Positions 1-7,033 of a stretch of DNA of 38,282 bases are shown here, piece by piece. The DNA is from Chitinophaga pinensis. GTDB taxonomy: Bacteria > Bacteroidota > Bacteroidia > CAMBQF01. Positions within the stretch are counted from its first letter, which is position 1. Each line of letters starts with the position of its first letter. The position numbers and the translations under genes were made by a program. The notes beneath the pieces were generated by a model. The model was not told where the DNA came from. It saw nothing but the letters and a program-made list of their open reading frames with translations, and did not search any database. The DNA is taken from positions 1 through 38,282 of the forward strand of contig CAMBQF010000011.1 in the NCBI GenBank assembly GCA_945869825.1, read 5' to 3'.

Positions 1-309
1 GAACAAGGCAAAGATGATTATGAAGATATGGGCATGGCCGAAGGCAGTGGAAAACGGGCTAAACTAAAAGCAAAACAGAATAAAAATAAGTTTGTTTGCA
101 CGGCCAATTTTACAAAACTTGCAGCGGCGTATACTGAAACAGATACAGAAAAACTAAGCACGGCCATGCTAAACAGTTTTCTGCAAATAAACATTAGCCC
201 CGCACAGCAAAAGGTACTAATGGAGTTTACAGATAAAGGCAATAAACAAAAACAGGTACAAAGCCAGGCCATACACATAATGGCAATGCCCGAATATCAA
301 TTGATTTAA
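1..309 (+). CDS. DUF1800 family protein, C-terminal fragment
   Basis: The frame is open from the first base of the window and stops at 307-309, giving about 102 residues of the end of a longer protein. It is lysine and alanine rich, with a helical region and a final segment IHIMAMPEYQLI. The ending resembles the last helix of DUF1800 proteins, where a short xSPEFQL-like motif precedes the stop. The strongest support is context: the next gene is a DUF1501 protein 73 bp downstream on the same strand, and DUF1800/DUF1501 pairs are a standard arrangement in Bacteroidota and Planctomycetota. The biochemical role of DUF1800 proteins is not established. The call is inference from the tail motif and the neighbour, because the conserved core lies outside the window. 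Confidence 0.6.
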   Translation, partial: EQGKDDYEDMGMAEGSGKRAKLKAKQNKNKFVCTANFTKLAAAYTETDTEKLSTAMLNSFLQINISPAQQKVLMEFTDKGNKQKQVQSQAIHIMAMPEYQLI

Positions 310-349
310 TGCGTATGAATGATGATAAAAGAAAATCAGCTTTTCTCAC

Positions 350-375
350 AATTCATAATTACTAATTCATAATTA
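350..375. repeat. 12-bp tandem direct repeat before DUF1501 start
   Basis: AATTCATAATTA occurs at 350-361 and again at 364-375, separated by CT, ending 7 bp before the ATG at 383. A related CATAATTCATAA lies at 37-48 of the 28001 block (28037-28048), just upstream of the DUF3089 gene. It may be AT-rich leader sequence or a protein-binding site; nothing here decides between them. Confidence 0.5.
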
Positions 376-382
376 AAGTACT

Positions 383-1585
383 ATGACTAACCGCAGAGAA
401 TTCATAAAGATAAGTTCCCTTGCTTCGGCATCGTTAATGATACCGCAGTTTTTAAAAGGCTCGGCAAATTTCTTAGCCGCCGGGCAGGGTAAAATATTGG
501 TTGTTATTCAACTATCAGGTGGTAACGATGGGTTAAACACCATCATCCCCTACCGCAATGATGAATACTACCGCCTGCGCCCTACCCTGTCGTATGCCAA
601 AGATGAGGTTATTGAGCTGAACAGCGAGATGGGCCTGCACCCCAATATGGCAGGCATGGCCGACCTTTGGGATAATGGCGACTTGTGTATCATAAATAAC
701 GTAGGTTACCCAAACCCTAACCGGTCGCACTTCCGCTCGATGGATATTTGGCAAAGTGCCAGCGACGAAAACCAATACCTGCAAACCGGTTGGGCTGGCC
801 GTTGGTTAGACTCGCAATGCAACAACACTGCCTGCCATGCTTACGATGCTGTTGAAATTGATGAAGCCCTGAGCCTTGCCCTTAAAGGCGACAAGGTAAA
901 AGGCCTAGCGTTTAACGATTATAACCGCTTTTACAACATAGCAACAACCCCATACATTAAAAAACTGGCTACCGCTAACGCAGGTATTGACCATGATGAC
1001 ACCCCTGTTGAATACCTGCAAAAAACCTTTGTTGACGCGGTTCAATCGGCAGATATCATCCACGATAAAACCAAAAAATATACCCCGCTGGCAGTATATC
1101 CACAGAGCACATTGGGTAAAAAACTAAAAGTAGTGGCCGACCTAATTAAAGCCGAAACCCCTACAATGGTTTATTATGTGTCTATGTCAGGCTATGATAC
1201 CCATGCAGGGCAGAAATTCTTCCAGGGCAACCTGCTAAAGCAATATGCTGAAGGGGTAAAAGCTTTTACTGAAGATCTGAAAAAAGCAGGACGATTTGAC
1301 GATGTAATGGTTATGACATTTTCTGAATTTGGACGCCGCGCTAAAGAGAATGGTAGCAAGGGTACCGACCATGGTACAGCAAGCAACATTTATATTATGG
1401 GCGGTAAGCTTCGCAAAAAGGGCTTTTTAAATGGGGCACCCGACCTTACAGACTTAGATGCCGAAGGTGATATTAAGTACAAAGTTGACTTCAGGCAGGT
1501 ATACTCAACCCTGTTAAACGACTGGATGCACGCCGATGCCAATACCATACTGGGCAAGCAATACAGCAGTTTAGGTTTTGTATAG
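383..1585 (+). CDS. DUF1501 family protein, Tat-exported
   Basis: A 400-residue protein with a twin-arginine signal at the N-terminus (NRREFIK at residues 3-9, then a hydrophobic stretch to about residue 32), so it should be exported folded. The mature start VVIQLSGGNDGLNT (residues 40-53) is the typical DUF1501 opening, and the later SEFGRR (about 313-318) and DHGTAS (about 329-334) segments match the conserved metal-site-like region of this family, which belongs to the alkaline phosphatase-like fold. Length is normal. It follows the DUF1800 gene, its usual partner, on the same strand. The ATG at 383 places the RR motif correctly. The substrate and reaction of the family are unknown; a periplasmic hydrolase-like role is inference from the fold. 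Confidence 0.9.
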   Translation: MTNRREFIKISSLASASLMIPQFLKGSANFLAAGQGKILVVIQLSGGNDGLNTIIPYRNDEYYRLRPTLSYAKDEVIELNSEMGLHPNMAGMADLWDNGDLCIINNVGYPNPNRSHFRSMDIWQSASDENQYLQTGWAGRWLDSQCNNTACHAYDAVEIDEALSLALKGDKVKGLAFNDYNRFYNIATTPYIKKLATANAGIDHDDTPVEYLQKTFVDAVQSADIIHDKTKKYTPLAVYPQSTLGKKLKVVADLIKAETPTMVYYVSMSGYDTHAGQKFFQGNLLKQYAEGVKAFTEDLKKAGRFDDVMVMTFSEFGRRAKENGSKGTDHGTASNIYIMGGKLRKKGFLNGAPDLTDLDAEGDIKYKVDFRQVYSTLLNDWMHADANTILGKQYSSLGFV

Positions 1586-1617
1586 AAATTTATTTTCACT
1601 TATATTTATGGAATGTA

Positions 1618-1659
1618 AAAAGCTTAAGCATCGTTTAATTAAACGATGCTTAAGCTTTT
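1618..1659. terminator. perfect 42-bp palindrome, bidirectional terminator or leader hairpin
   Basis: Bases 1618-1659 form a perfect inverted repeat centred between 1638 and 1639: each arm runs AAAAGCTTAAGCATCGTTTAA or its complement, and the RNA would fold as a roughly 19-bp stem with an AAUU loop followed by UUUU. It lies 32 bp after the DUF1501 stop and ends 4 bp before the ATG at 1664. It can serve as an intrinsic terminator for the upstream operon on the + strand. Because it sits so close to the next start, any promoter for the next gene would place the hairpin in its leader. Confidence 0.75.
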
Positions 1660-1663
1660 CACT

Positions 1664-2173
1664 ATGAAACATTTTTTACCATTTCTTATCGCATTTTTAG
1701 GCAGCTACACTGCCTTTGCCCAAACGCCAGTTACTCAATCAGAATTACCCGGCATATACCAAACGGCAAAAATGCTGTTGGGAGATACGTTATTCTATGA
1801 TGTAAATGATCCGGCCAAATCAGACAGGAACATATTAATAGAAATAGGCAAGTACAACCCTCCAATAGCAGTAATGGAAGATAGCACTCTGGCTATATAT
1901 CTTTTTTACAAAGACATTAAGAAATCGCTCCAATCAACAATAGTGCTGCAGGATGATGGTACAGTAGAATCGCATCTTGAAACTAACCATTGGAAAAAGT
2001 ATCATCACAGTGGCGACCATTGGGTGTTTGACCAAAAAAAGCAATTGCTAATTATTAAAAGCAAAGGCAAGGTTAAAGAATCATATCCTGTAGAAAGGGT
2101 TAACGGTAAAATTGTAATAACTATTGAAGATAAAGCAGAACACACCAAAGTTGAACTTGTAAAACTATACTAA
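1664..2173 (+). CDS. small secreted protein, first of a tandem paralog pair
   Basis: A 169-residue protein with a clear Sec signal peptide (MKHFLPFLIAFLGSYTAFA, then QTPV). I do not recognise a named family. The mature part reads as a compact beta-rich domain with ELPGIYQTAKMLLGDTLFYD near the start and IVITIEDKAEHTKVEL at the end, reminiscent of small lipocalin-like Bacteroidota proteins but not assignable. An in-frame ATG at 1646 lies inside the palindrome arm and would spoil the signal peptide with MLKLFT, so the start at 1664 is preferred. The stop overlaps the next start by one base (TAATG), implying translational coupling with the paralog downstream. Confidence 0.75.
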   Translation: MKHFLPFLIAFLGSYTAFAQTPVTQSELPGIYQTAKMLLGDTLFYDVNDPAKSDRNILIEIGKYNPPIAVMEDSTLAIYLFYKDIKKSLQSTIVLQDDGTVESHLETNHWKKYHHSGDHWVFDQKKQLLIIKSKGKVKESYPVERVNGKIVITIEDKAEHTKVELVKLY

Positions 2174-2742
2174 TGAAAAAAGCAATTACCATCCTATTAC
2201 TGGCAATAACATCTGCTGCCTTTGCTCAACCAGTTAACAGTGGTGAAATACCAGGCCAATACCAGATTTCAAAAATGTACATAAGCGATACCTTGTTTTA
2301 TGATATTGCTAACCCAGCAAAATCAAATAAGAATATCCTGATAGAAATAAGTAAACAGGTCCCTTCTAATTTTTACAACCAGCATTATAATTTCGAGCCT
2401 TTTACTTACGATACCGACAGCACAATTGCTATTAGCCTTTTCTACAAAGACATAAAAAAAGCCCTTTCAACAACCATTACGTTTGAACCAGGTGGCAGTT
2501 TAGTTTCAACAGCCTATATTTCTAAAACCGGCAAGCATTTGGCTTATCCCTTTTCACCAGCACTAGAAGGTATAGAATCAACAGAGCATTGGGATTTTAG
2601 CGAGACGAAGCAAATAATTACCATATCGCATAAAGGTTCGCCTAAAGAAAAATACCCGGTTGCACACATTAATAACTTAGTGGTTATAACTATAGAAGAT
2701 AAAGTTGAACACACTAAAATTGAACTACAGAAAATATATTAG
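2173..2742 (+). CDS. small secreted protein, second of a tandem paralog pair
   Basis: A 189-residue secreted protein with signal peptide MKKAITILLLAITSAAFA followed by QPVN. It is clearly paralogous to the gene just upstream: GEIPGQYQISKM, SDTLFYDIANPAKSNKNILIEI and VVITIEDKVEHTKIELQKIY align with the same segments there. It carries extra residues in two places, a FYNQHYNFEPFTYDTD-containing loop and a longer stretch before the final strands. It is coupled to the upstream copy by the TAATG overlap, so both are likely made from one mRNA. Its 3' end overlaps the convergent gene by 4 bp (2739-2742). Function unknown; envelope location is inferred from the signal peptide. Confidence 0.75.
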   Translation: MKKAITILLLAITSAAFAQPVNSGEIPGQYQISKMYISDTLFYDIANPAKSNKNILIEISKQVPSNFYNQHYNFEPFTYDTDSTIAISLFYKDIKKALSTTITFEPGGSLVSTAYISKTGKHLAYPFSPALEGIESTEHWDFSETKQIITISHKGSPKEKYPVAHINNLVVITIEDKVEHTKIELQKIY

Positions 2743-3653
2743 GCTTTCTTTAGCTTATAGTTTTTATCGTTGCCAATAATGTTGAATGAGAATGATAATA
2801 CAAAATAGTTGAAGTATTTATATTTATTGTAATAAGTAGGCCTCATTCCAAATTCTAGTTTGGTTGATGAGCCCTGCTGTTCTGATTGTATACCAAAACG
2901 CCATCCCCATGGGCTTTTGGGTGTTTGTTCTGGGTCGTATACCGCGTTGTTAAGGGTTATTACATCAGTAGCAGATTTTCCATACATAAAATCAGCATAG
3001 TATTTTATTGATGAGTAGCGTAGCCAATAGTAACGGTAAGCAGTAACCTTTGCTTTAATAACAGTGCGCCACGCAAGCCCTGCATACACCCCTAAATTGG
3101 TAGCATTAGTATGGTAAACGTCTCCTGTAGCCGGCTTTAAGGTATCAGCATTTGAAATTAAATAGCGTTCGTTTTTATCGCGTACATAATAGTTGTTATT
3201 ATAATAATATACGCCGCCACGTATTGAAAAAAGACTCCTTTCATCTGCATTGGCCATAAAATAGCGGGTAGATATTACATCATCATACTGTTCTTGACTT
3301 GTAACAATCTTTAGGCTGGTGCCATCATAACTAACCCTACGCTTTAAAAACAACTCCAAACCTCCTTCAAAATAATTGGTTTTTACCTCGGGGTTAGTAG
3401 TACGCAAATCTCCCTCTTTAATCCAATAGTTGCGGGTTATATCGCGGCGGTATATAGCATTGTAATAAATGCGGTTAGCTATGACCCCCTCCAGCACACC
3501 ACCAAACTGGGGAATCAAATTATCACCTGCAATGTTAGCTGATAGTTTAAATGGCGATAGTTTTTCTGTTCGGTTTTCAGTTCGGTAAGATACCATTTGG
3601 GCGTTAGTCAAAATGCTGCACACTAATAATACCAGGGTGTAAAGTTTCCTCAT
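2739..3653 (-). CDS. secreted hypothetical protein, outer-membrane barrel-like
   Basis: A 304-residue protein with a Sec signal peptide (MRKLYTLVLLVCSILTNA, then QMVS). The mature sequence is rich in tyrosine, asparagine and alternating polar/hydrophobic stretches such as NRIYYNAIYRRDI, TVIKAKVTAYRYYWLRYSSIKYYADFMYG and YFNYFVLSFSFNII, which suggests membrane-spanning beta strands facing the outer membrane. I do not recognise a specific family. A TATATTTG box lies 18 bp upstream of the ATG, so it probably has its own promoter although the hydrolase gene stops only 32 bp upstream. Its 3' end overlaps the convergent gene by 4 bp. The barrel call is inference from composition. Confidence 0.7.
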   Translation of the reverse strand: MRKLYTLVLLVCSILTNAQMVSYRTENRTEKLSPFKLSANIAGDNLIPQFGGVLEGVIANRIYYNAIYRRDITRNYWIKEGDLRTTNPEVKTNYFEGGLELFLKRRVSYDGTSLKIVTSQEQYDDVISTRYFMANADERSLFSIRGGVYYYNNNYYVRDKNERYLISNADTLKPATGDVYHTNATNLGVYAGLAWRTVIKAKVTAYRYYWLRYSSIKYYADFMYGKSATDVITLNNAVYDPEQTPKSPWGWRFGIQSEQQGSSTKLEFGMRPTYYNKYKYFNYFVLSFSFNIIGNDKNYKLKKA

Positions 3654-3670
3654 TCGCTTAGCTTGATGAG

Positions 3671-3678
3671 CAAATATA
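3671..3678 (-). promoter_or_regulatory. Bacteroidota -7 box (TATATTTG) for the 3653 gene
   Basis: The minus strand reads TATATTTGC here, a full match to the Bacteroidota TAnnTTTG -7 element. The predicted transcript would start near 3666 and have a leader of about 12 bases before the ATG at 3653. I see no clear TTG -33 element at the usual spacing. Confidence 0.5.
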
Positions 3679-3685
3679 ACCTAAG

Positions 3686-4333
3686 CTAAATAACAGTAAG
3701 TATTTTGGCTAAAATAGCATTAACCTCTTTGTGGTTAAGCATTACCATCATATGCCCTCCATCTTTTACCCAGTAGCTAGCCTTAATAGAGAATGGATAT
3801 AATATTTTATCGGCGGTGCCATGTATATGCACAATAGCAGGGTTATAGTTATTGCGTTTCCATGTAGCTACCATTTTACTTGCCCTAAGCAAAAATGTAT
3901 TGTCTGTTTCCCTGATTACAGCTTTTAACAGTTCTTTATCATATTGATGTTTTATACCAAACAACAGATAAAACATAATATACATATGCTTTACTAATGT
4001 AATAGGTATAAGGTAAAGCAAGCCTAATAAACCAGCTACACGGTAAAGCCAGGGCACCTCTTTAGTACATTTAGAGCTGGATATAAGTATAACCTTTTTT
4101 GTAGGTATAAGGTCGGCAATTTCTGTTGCCAGCATGCCACCTAACGATACTCCCATAATTATGGGGTTGACCTCTGTTATTTGAGGTAACAACTTTAGGG
4201 CATAGCTTTTCATGGTATCGCCTTTGTCGGGCATAATCCATTTAATATACTTCAGGGTATAACCCGGTATTTCTGTCCGTTGAAAAAGCCTCTCATCAAT
4301 ACCTAAACCGGGTATACAGTATATAGTTGGCAT
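3686..4333 (-). CDS. alpha/beta hydrolase
   Basis: A 215-residue cytosolic-looking protein with the alpha/beta-hydrolase fold signature: the opening IYCIPGLGIDERLF (an oxyanion-loop HG-like element), nucleophile elbow GVSLGG with Ser63, acid Asp175 in HGTADKILYP and His194 in DGGHMMV. The triad order Ser-Asp-His and spacing fit the superfamily. A hydrophobic segment near residues 100-125 (VAGLLGLLYLIPITLVKHMYIMFYLLF) is probably the lid region. It begins 5 bp after the stop of the upstream TonB-dependent receptor, so both are very likely co-transcribed. Substrate unknown; the pairing might mean that it acts on the ligand taken up by the receptor, but that is inference only. Confidence 0.85.
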   Translation of the reverse strand: MPTIYCIPGLGIDERLFQRTEIPGYTLKYIKWIMPDKGDTMKSYALKLLPQITEVNPIIMGVSLGGMLATEIADLIPTKKVILISSSKCTKEVPWLYRVAGLLGLLYLIPITLVKHMYIMFYLLFGIKHQYDKELLKAVIRETDNTFLLRASKMVATWKRNNYNPAIVHIHGTADKILYPFSIKASYWVKDGGHMMVMLNHKEVNAILAKILTVI

Positions 4334-4338
4334 GTGGC

Positions 4339-6882
4339 TTAAAACTGTGCGTACAACCTAAGGTTTATCAACCTGTTGGTAAGGTAGTTGGGGATAGCGT
4401 ACTGGCGGCCGCTAAAATCTTTAATCCACAGGTACGACACAGTGTTGTTTACGCCCAAAAGGTTAAACACCTCCAGGCTAATAAACATATTTTTAAAGTA
4501 GCGGAACATGCTTTTATCGCGGAACTTGGTTTTTTCCGAAATCAATTGTTTTTGGAAACCAATATCTACACGGCGGTAAAAAGGCATACGCAAGGTGTCT
4601 TTATACCTATTAAAATCGGGTGGGCCAAACGGAAAGCCAGTGCCAAACGTCAGGGTAATATTCATTTTAAAGGTTGGCCATTTGGGCAAATGGTCTTGAA
4701 AGAACATACTGAATGTTACCCTTTGGTCCATAGGGCGTGGAATAAGCCCTGGGTTATATTTTACTGTATCAACCGCTACCTGGTTGGCTGAAAAGCCTGG
4801 TATAATTTTATTACCATTCGCATCATACAGGTCGTAGTATACATCATTCTTTAGATTTTCGCCAGTTTTCATTATAGATAAACTCATCCACGACTCTACC
4901 CCTTTTACAAACTGGCCATTAACCCGCGCATCAATACCTGTGGTATAGCCGCTGCTTAGGTTTTGGGCATAGTAACGTATACGTACGTTATCTATTTCGT
5001 AGGGTATAAGGTCGTTTAAGAATTTGTAGTATGCTTCAACCGATAGTTTAAAGTCGCGCTTCCAGGCTTTAAAATAATGGTCGGCACCTCCAATTATGTG
5101 TATAGAACGCTGGGCCCTGATATCAGTATTAAGCGTACCCTGCAAACTGCGCAACTCACGGTAAAAGGGCGGCTGGTAATAATAACCTCCTGCAATCCTG
5201 AATTGCCATGTCCGCGGACGTATGATAGTATCTAAAATACCTTTTCTGTTTGTCTTAATAACAGTATCTACTTTCCATTTTGGGGTTAAAGATATCTGCA
5301 CACGCGGACTTATAACCAATTGCTGATTTACCGACCAATAGTTAGCCCTAACACCAACATTAGCAGACCATTTATGCCCTTTAGCTGTAGTGTCGCTATA
5401 GCTGTCTTGCACATAACCCATAAAGCGGTTAGACGATAAACTTAAGGTGGTTTTTAAAACATCCTGTAGCTTAATAATATCATCGTTGCCTGATGGTACT
5501 GAATAATCGGCACTGTCAACGTAACGCCACTCATTCAGCTTATCTTTAAACTCCTCGTGCTGCCATTTTATGCCATATACAAGGTGGTGCTTATTTATTG
5601 TAAGGTATGATTTATGCTCTACATTATATATGTATGATTGCAGCTTGTTGCGGTTGTGGGTAAGAAAAGAGCCTACCCCCAATAGCGCAGAAGACTGGCC
5701 AAAATCGTCAGAGCCAAAATCGGTTTCCACATCATTAAGAAAGTATTGGCCTAATACATCAGAGTTCTCCACTTCTGTTGACCTAAAGCCCGATGTTATA
5801 AACTTCATCAGCCAGTTTTTATTCGCCCTGTATACAAGGCTAAAAGCCGACATGTAGGTATCAAAGCTATTCGTTTCCTGTCCTTCAAAATAAATTTGCA
5901 GGCGAAGTGCTTCGTTTAATGTTCCAAAGGTTGTTTCCCTGTTGGTAGGCACTACACGGTATTTGTTTTGAGAGTAGCTGCCAAGGTACTGCAATTGCAA
6001 ATTATCGGTAAAATCATAGGTAAACTGTGCCTGCACATCGGCTGATGATGGACGGTAATTACCCTTAGTATCCAGGCTATTAAGCAAGTATTGGGTAGTA
6101 CGCTGGCGGGCGCCTACTAAAAACGTAAACCTGTTGTCTTTTGAAATACCTTCCAGCTGGCCTGTAAAACCTAATATACTGGCCGATGCTGAACCACCAA
6201 ACCTGGTTGGCCTGCGGTATTGTATATCAAGCACCGACGACATTTTATCGCCATAACGAGCTTCAAAGCCTCCGGCTGAAAAATTAATGCCCGATACCAT
6301 GTCAGGATTAATAAAACTTAAGCCCTCTTGCTGGCCTGAGCGGACAAGGAAAGGACGGTATACCTCAATATCATTTATATACACCAGGTTTTCATCGTAA
6401 CTGCCGCCGCGCACTGAGTATTGCGATGATAATTCATTATTAGATACTACCCCTGGCAGGGTTTTAATTATAGTCTCTACCCCTCCGGCTGGCGATGTTA
6501 CCACAACGGTTGTAATGGGGTCTATAGACACCCCGGGTTTATCTGCTACAATTACCACCCCATTTATATCCGCCCCTTTAACATCCAATTTAATGTTCAA
6601 TTGTGCAGCTTCATCTACAGCAAATGTGCGTTTTATAAGCTTTTGCTCGGTATTATTTAGCCTAAAGGTTATGGTAACTTCTTTTCCTGCAGGAGATGAT
6701 AACGTAAAGGCACCGTCAAGGTCTGTAACAGCTAGGCTAATACCATTTACTGTAATAATAACATTGGGTAAAGCTTCATTCTTATCATTAACAACCCTTC
6801 CTTTAACGGTAGCGGTTTGCCCAAATGCCATAGCACTTAGCAGTAATAAAACAATTATGTATAGCGAGCGTAGACCTTTCAT
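4339..6882 (-). CDS. TonB-dependent receptor with carboxypeptidase-regulatory-like N-domain
   Basis: An 847-residue outer-membrane transporter. Order: signal peptide ending SAMAFG before QTAT; a carboxypeptidase-regulatory-like beta domain at about residues 23-105 (VKGRVVNDKNEALPNVIITV, DLDGAFTL); a plug at about 125-230 with IIKTLPGV, YSVRGGSYDENLVYINDIEVY and GGFEARYGDKMSSVLDI; then a long barrel ending in LRLYAQF, an aromatic terminus as usual for outer-membrane barrels. The codon at 6885 is TTG directly before the ATG, so 6882 is chosen as the start. A TATATTTG box sits 8 bp upstream, giving a near-leaderless transcript. The alpha/beta hydrolase follows after 5 bp. Ligand unknown. Confidence 0.92.
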   Translation of the reverse strand: MKGLRSLYIIVLLLLSAMAFGQTATVKGRVVNDKNEALPNVIITVNGISLAVTDLDGAFTLSSPAGKEVTITFRLNNTEQKLIKRTFAVDEAAQLNIKLDVKGADINGVVIVADKPGVSIDPITTVVVTSPAGGVETIIKTLPGVVSNNELSSQYSVRGGSYDENLVYINDIEVYRPFLVRSGQQEGLSFINPDMVSGINFSAGGFEARYGDKMSSVLDIQYRRPTRFGGSASASILGFTGQLEGISKDNRFTFLVGARQRTTQYLLNSLDTKGNYRPSSADVQAQFTYDFTDNLQLQYLGSYSQNKYRVVPTNRETTFGTLNEALRLQIYFEGQETNSFDTYMSAFSLVYRANKNWLMKFITSGFRSTEVENSDVLGQYFLNDVETDFGSDDFGQSSALLGVGSFLTHNRNKLQSYIYNVEHKSYLTINKHHLVYGIKWQHEEFKDKLNEWRYVDSADYSVPSGNDDIIKLQDVLKTTLSLSSNRFMGYVQDSYSDTTAKGHKWSANVGVRANYWSVNQQLVISPRVQISLTPKWKVDTVIKTNRKGILDTIIRPRTWQFRIAGGYYYQPPFYRELRSLQGTLNTDIRAQRSIHIIGGADHYFKAWKRDFKLSVEAYYKFLNDLIPYEIDNVRIRYYAQNLSSGYTTGIDARVNGQFVKGVESWMSLSIMKTGENLKNDVYYDLYDANGNKIIPGFSANQVAVDTVKYNPGLIPRPMDQRVTFSMFFQDHLPKWPTFKMNITLTFGTGFPFGPPDFNRYKDTLRMPFYRRVDIGFQKQLISEKTKFRDKSMFRYFKNMFISLEVFNLLGVNNTVSYLWIKDFSGRQYAIPNYLTNRLINLRLYAQF

Positions 6883-6889
6883 CAAACCA

Positions 6890-6897
6890 CAAATATA
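6890..6897 (-). promoter_or_regulatory. Bacteroidota -7 box (TATATTTG) for the TonB-dependent receptor
   Basis: The minus strand has a full TAnnTTTG match here. The box ends 7 bases before the ATG at 6882, so transcription would begin about 3 bases upstream of the start codon. No strong -33 TTG is visible at 19-20 bp spacing. Confidence 0.5.
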
Positions 6898-7005
6898 AGT
6901 TCTTAACGCTTGGTATTAGCTTTTATTGCCACAGGATATTTACATTTTGTTGACAATTGCCATTTAGCTACACTATAGTTTTATTTTTAACCTGATTTAA
7001 ACCCT

Positions 7006-7013
7006 TACCTTTG
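7006..7013 (+). promoter_or_regulatory. Bacteroidota -7 box (TACCTTTG) for uvrB
   Basis: A full TAnnTTTG match 20 bp upstream of the uvrB start; predicted transcription start near 7018. The same TACCTTTG octamer precedes valS at 34715. A TTGACA further upstream at 6950 is too far away to be its -33 partner. Confidence 0.55.
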
Positions 7014-7033
7014 TTGTTTGTTATAATATTACT

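Noticed and set aside
1646-1663. Upstream ATG for the first small secreted protein
   Set aside because: The ATG lies in the right arm of the 42-bp palindrome, and the added MLKLFT does not improve the signal peptide; the ATG at 1664 is better.
4327-4791. 154-codon plus-strand frame opposite the receptor C-terminus
   Set aside because: It is fully antisense to the barrel of a clear TonB-dependent receptor and has no family resemblance.
6950-6978. E. coli-like sigma70 promoter (TTGACA with a downstream TATAGT) before uvrB
   Set aside because: Bacteroidota housekeeping sigma factors use TAnnTTTG; the TACCTTTG box at 7006 is closer to the start and fits the organism.
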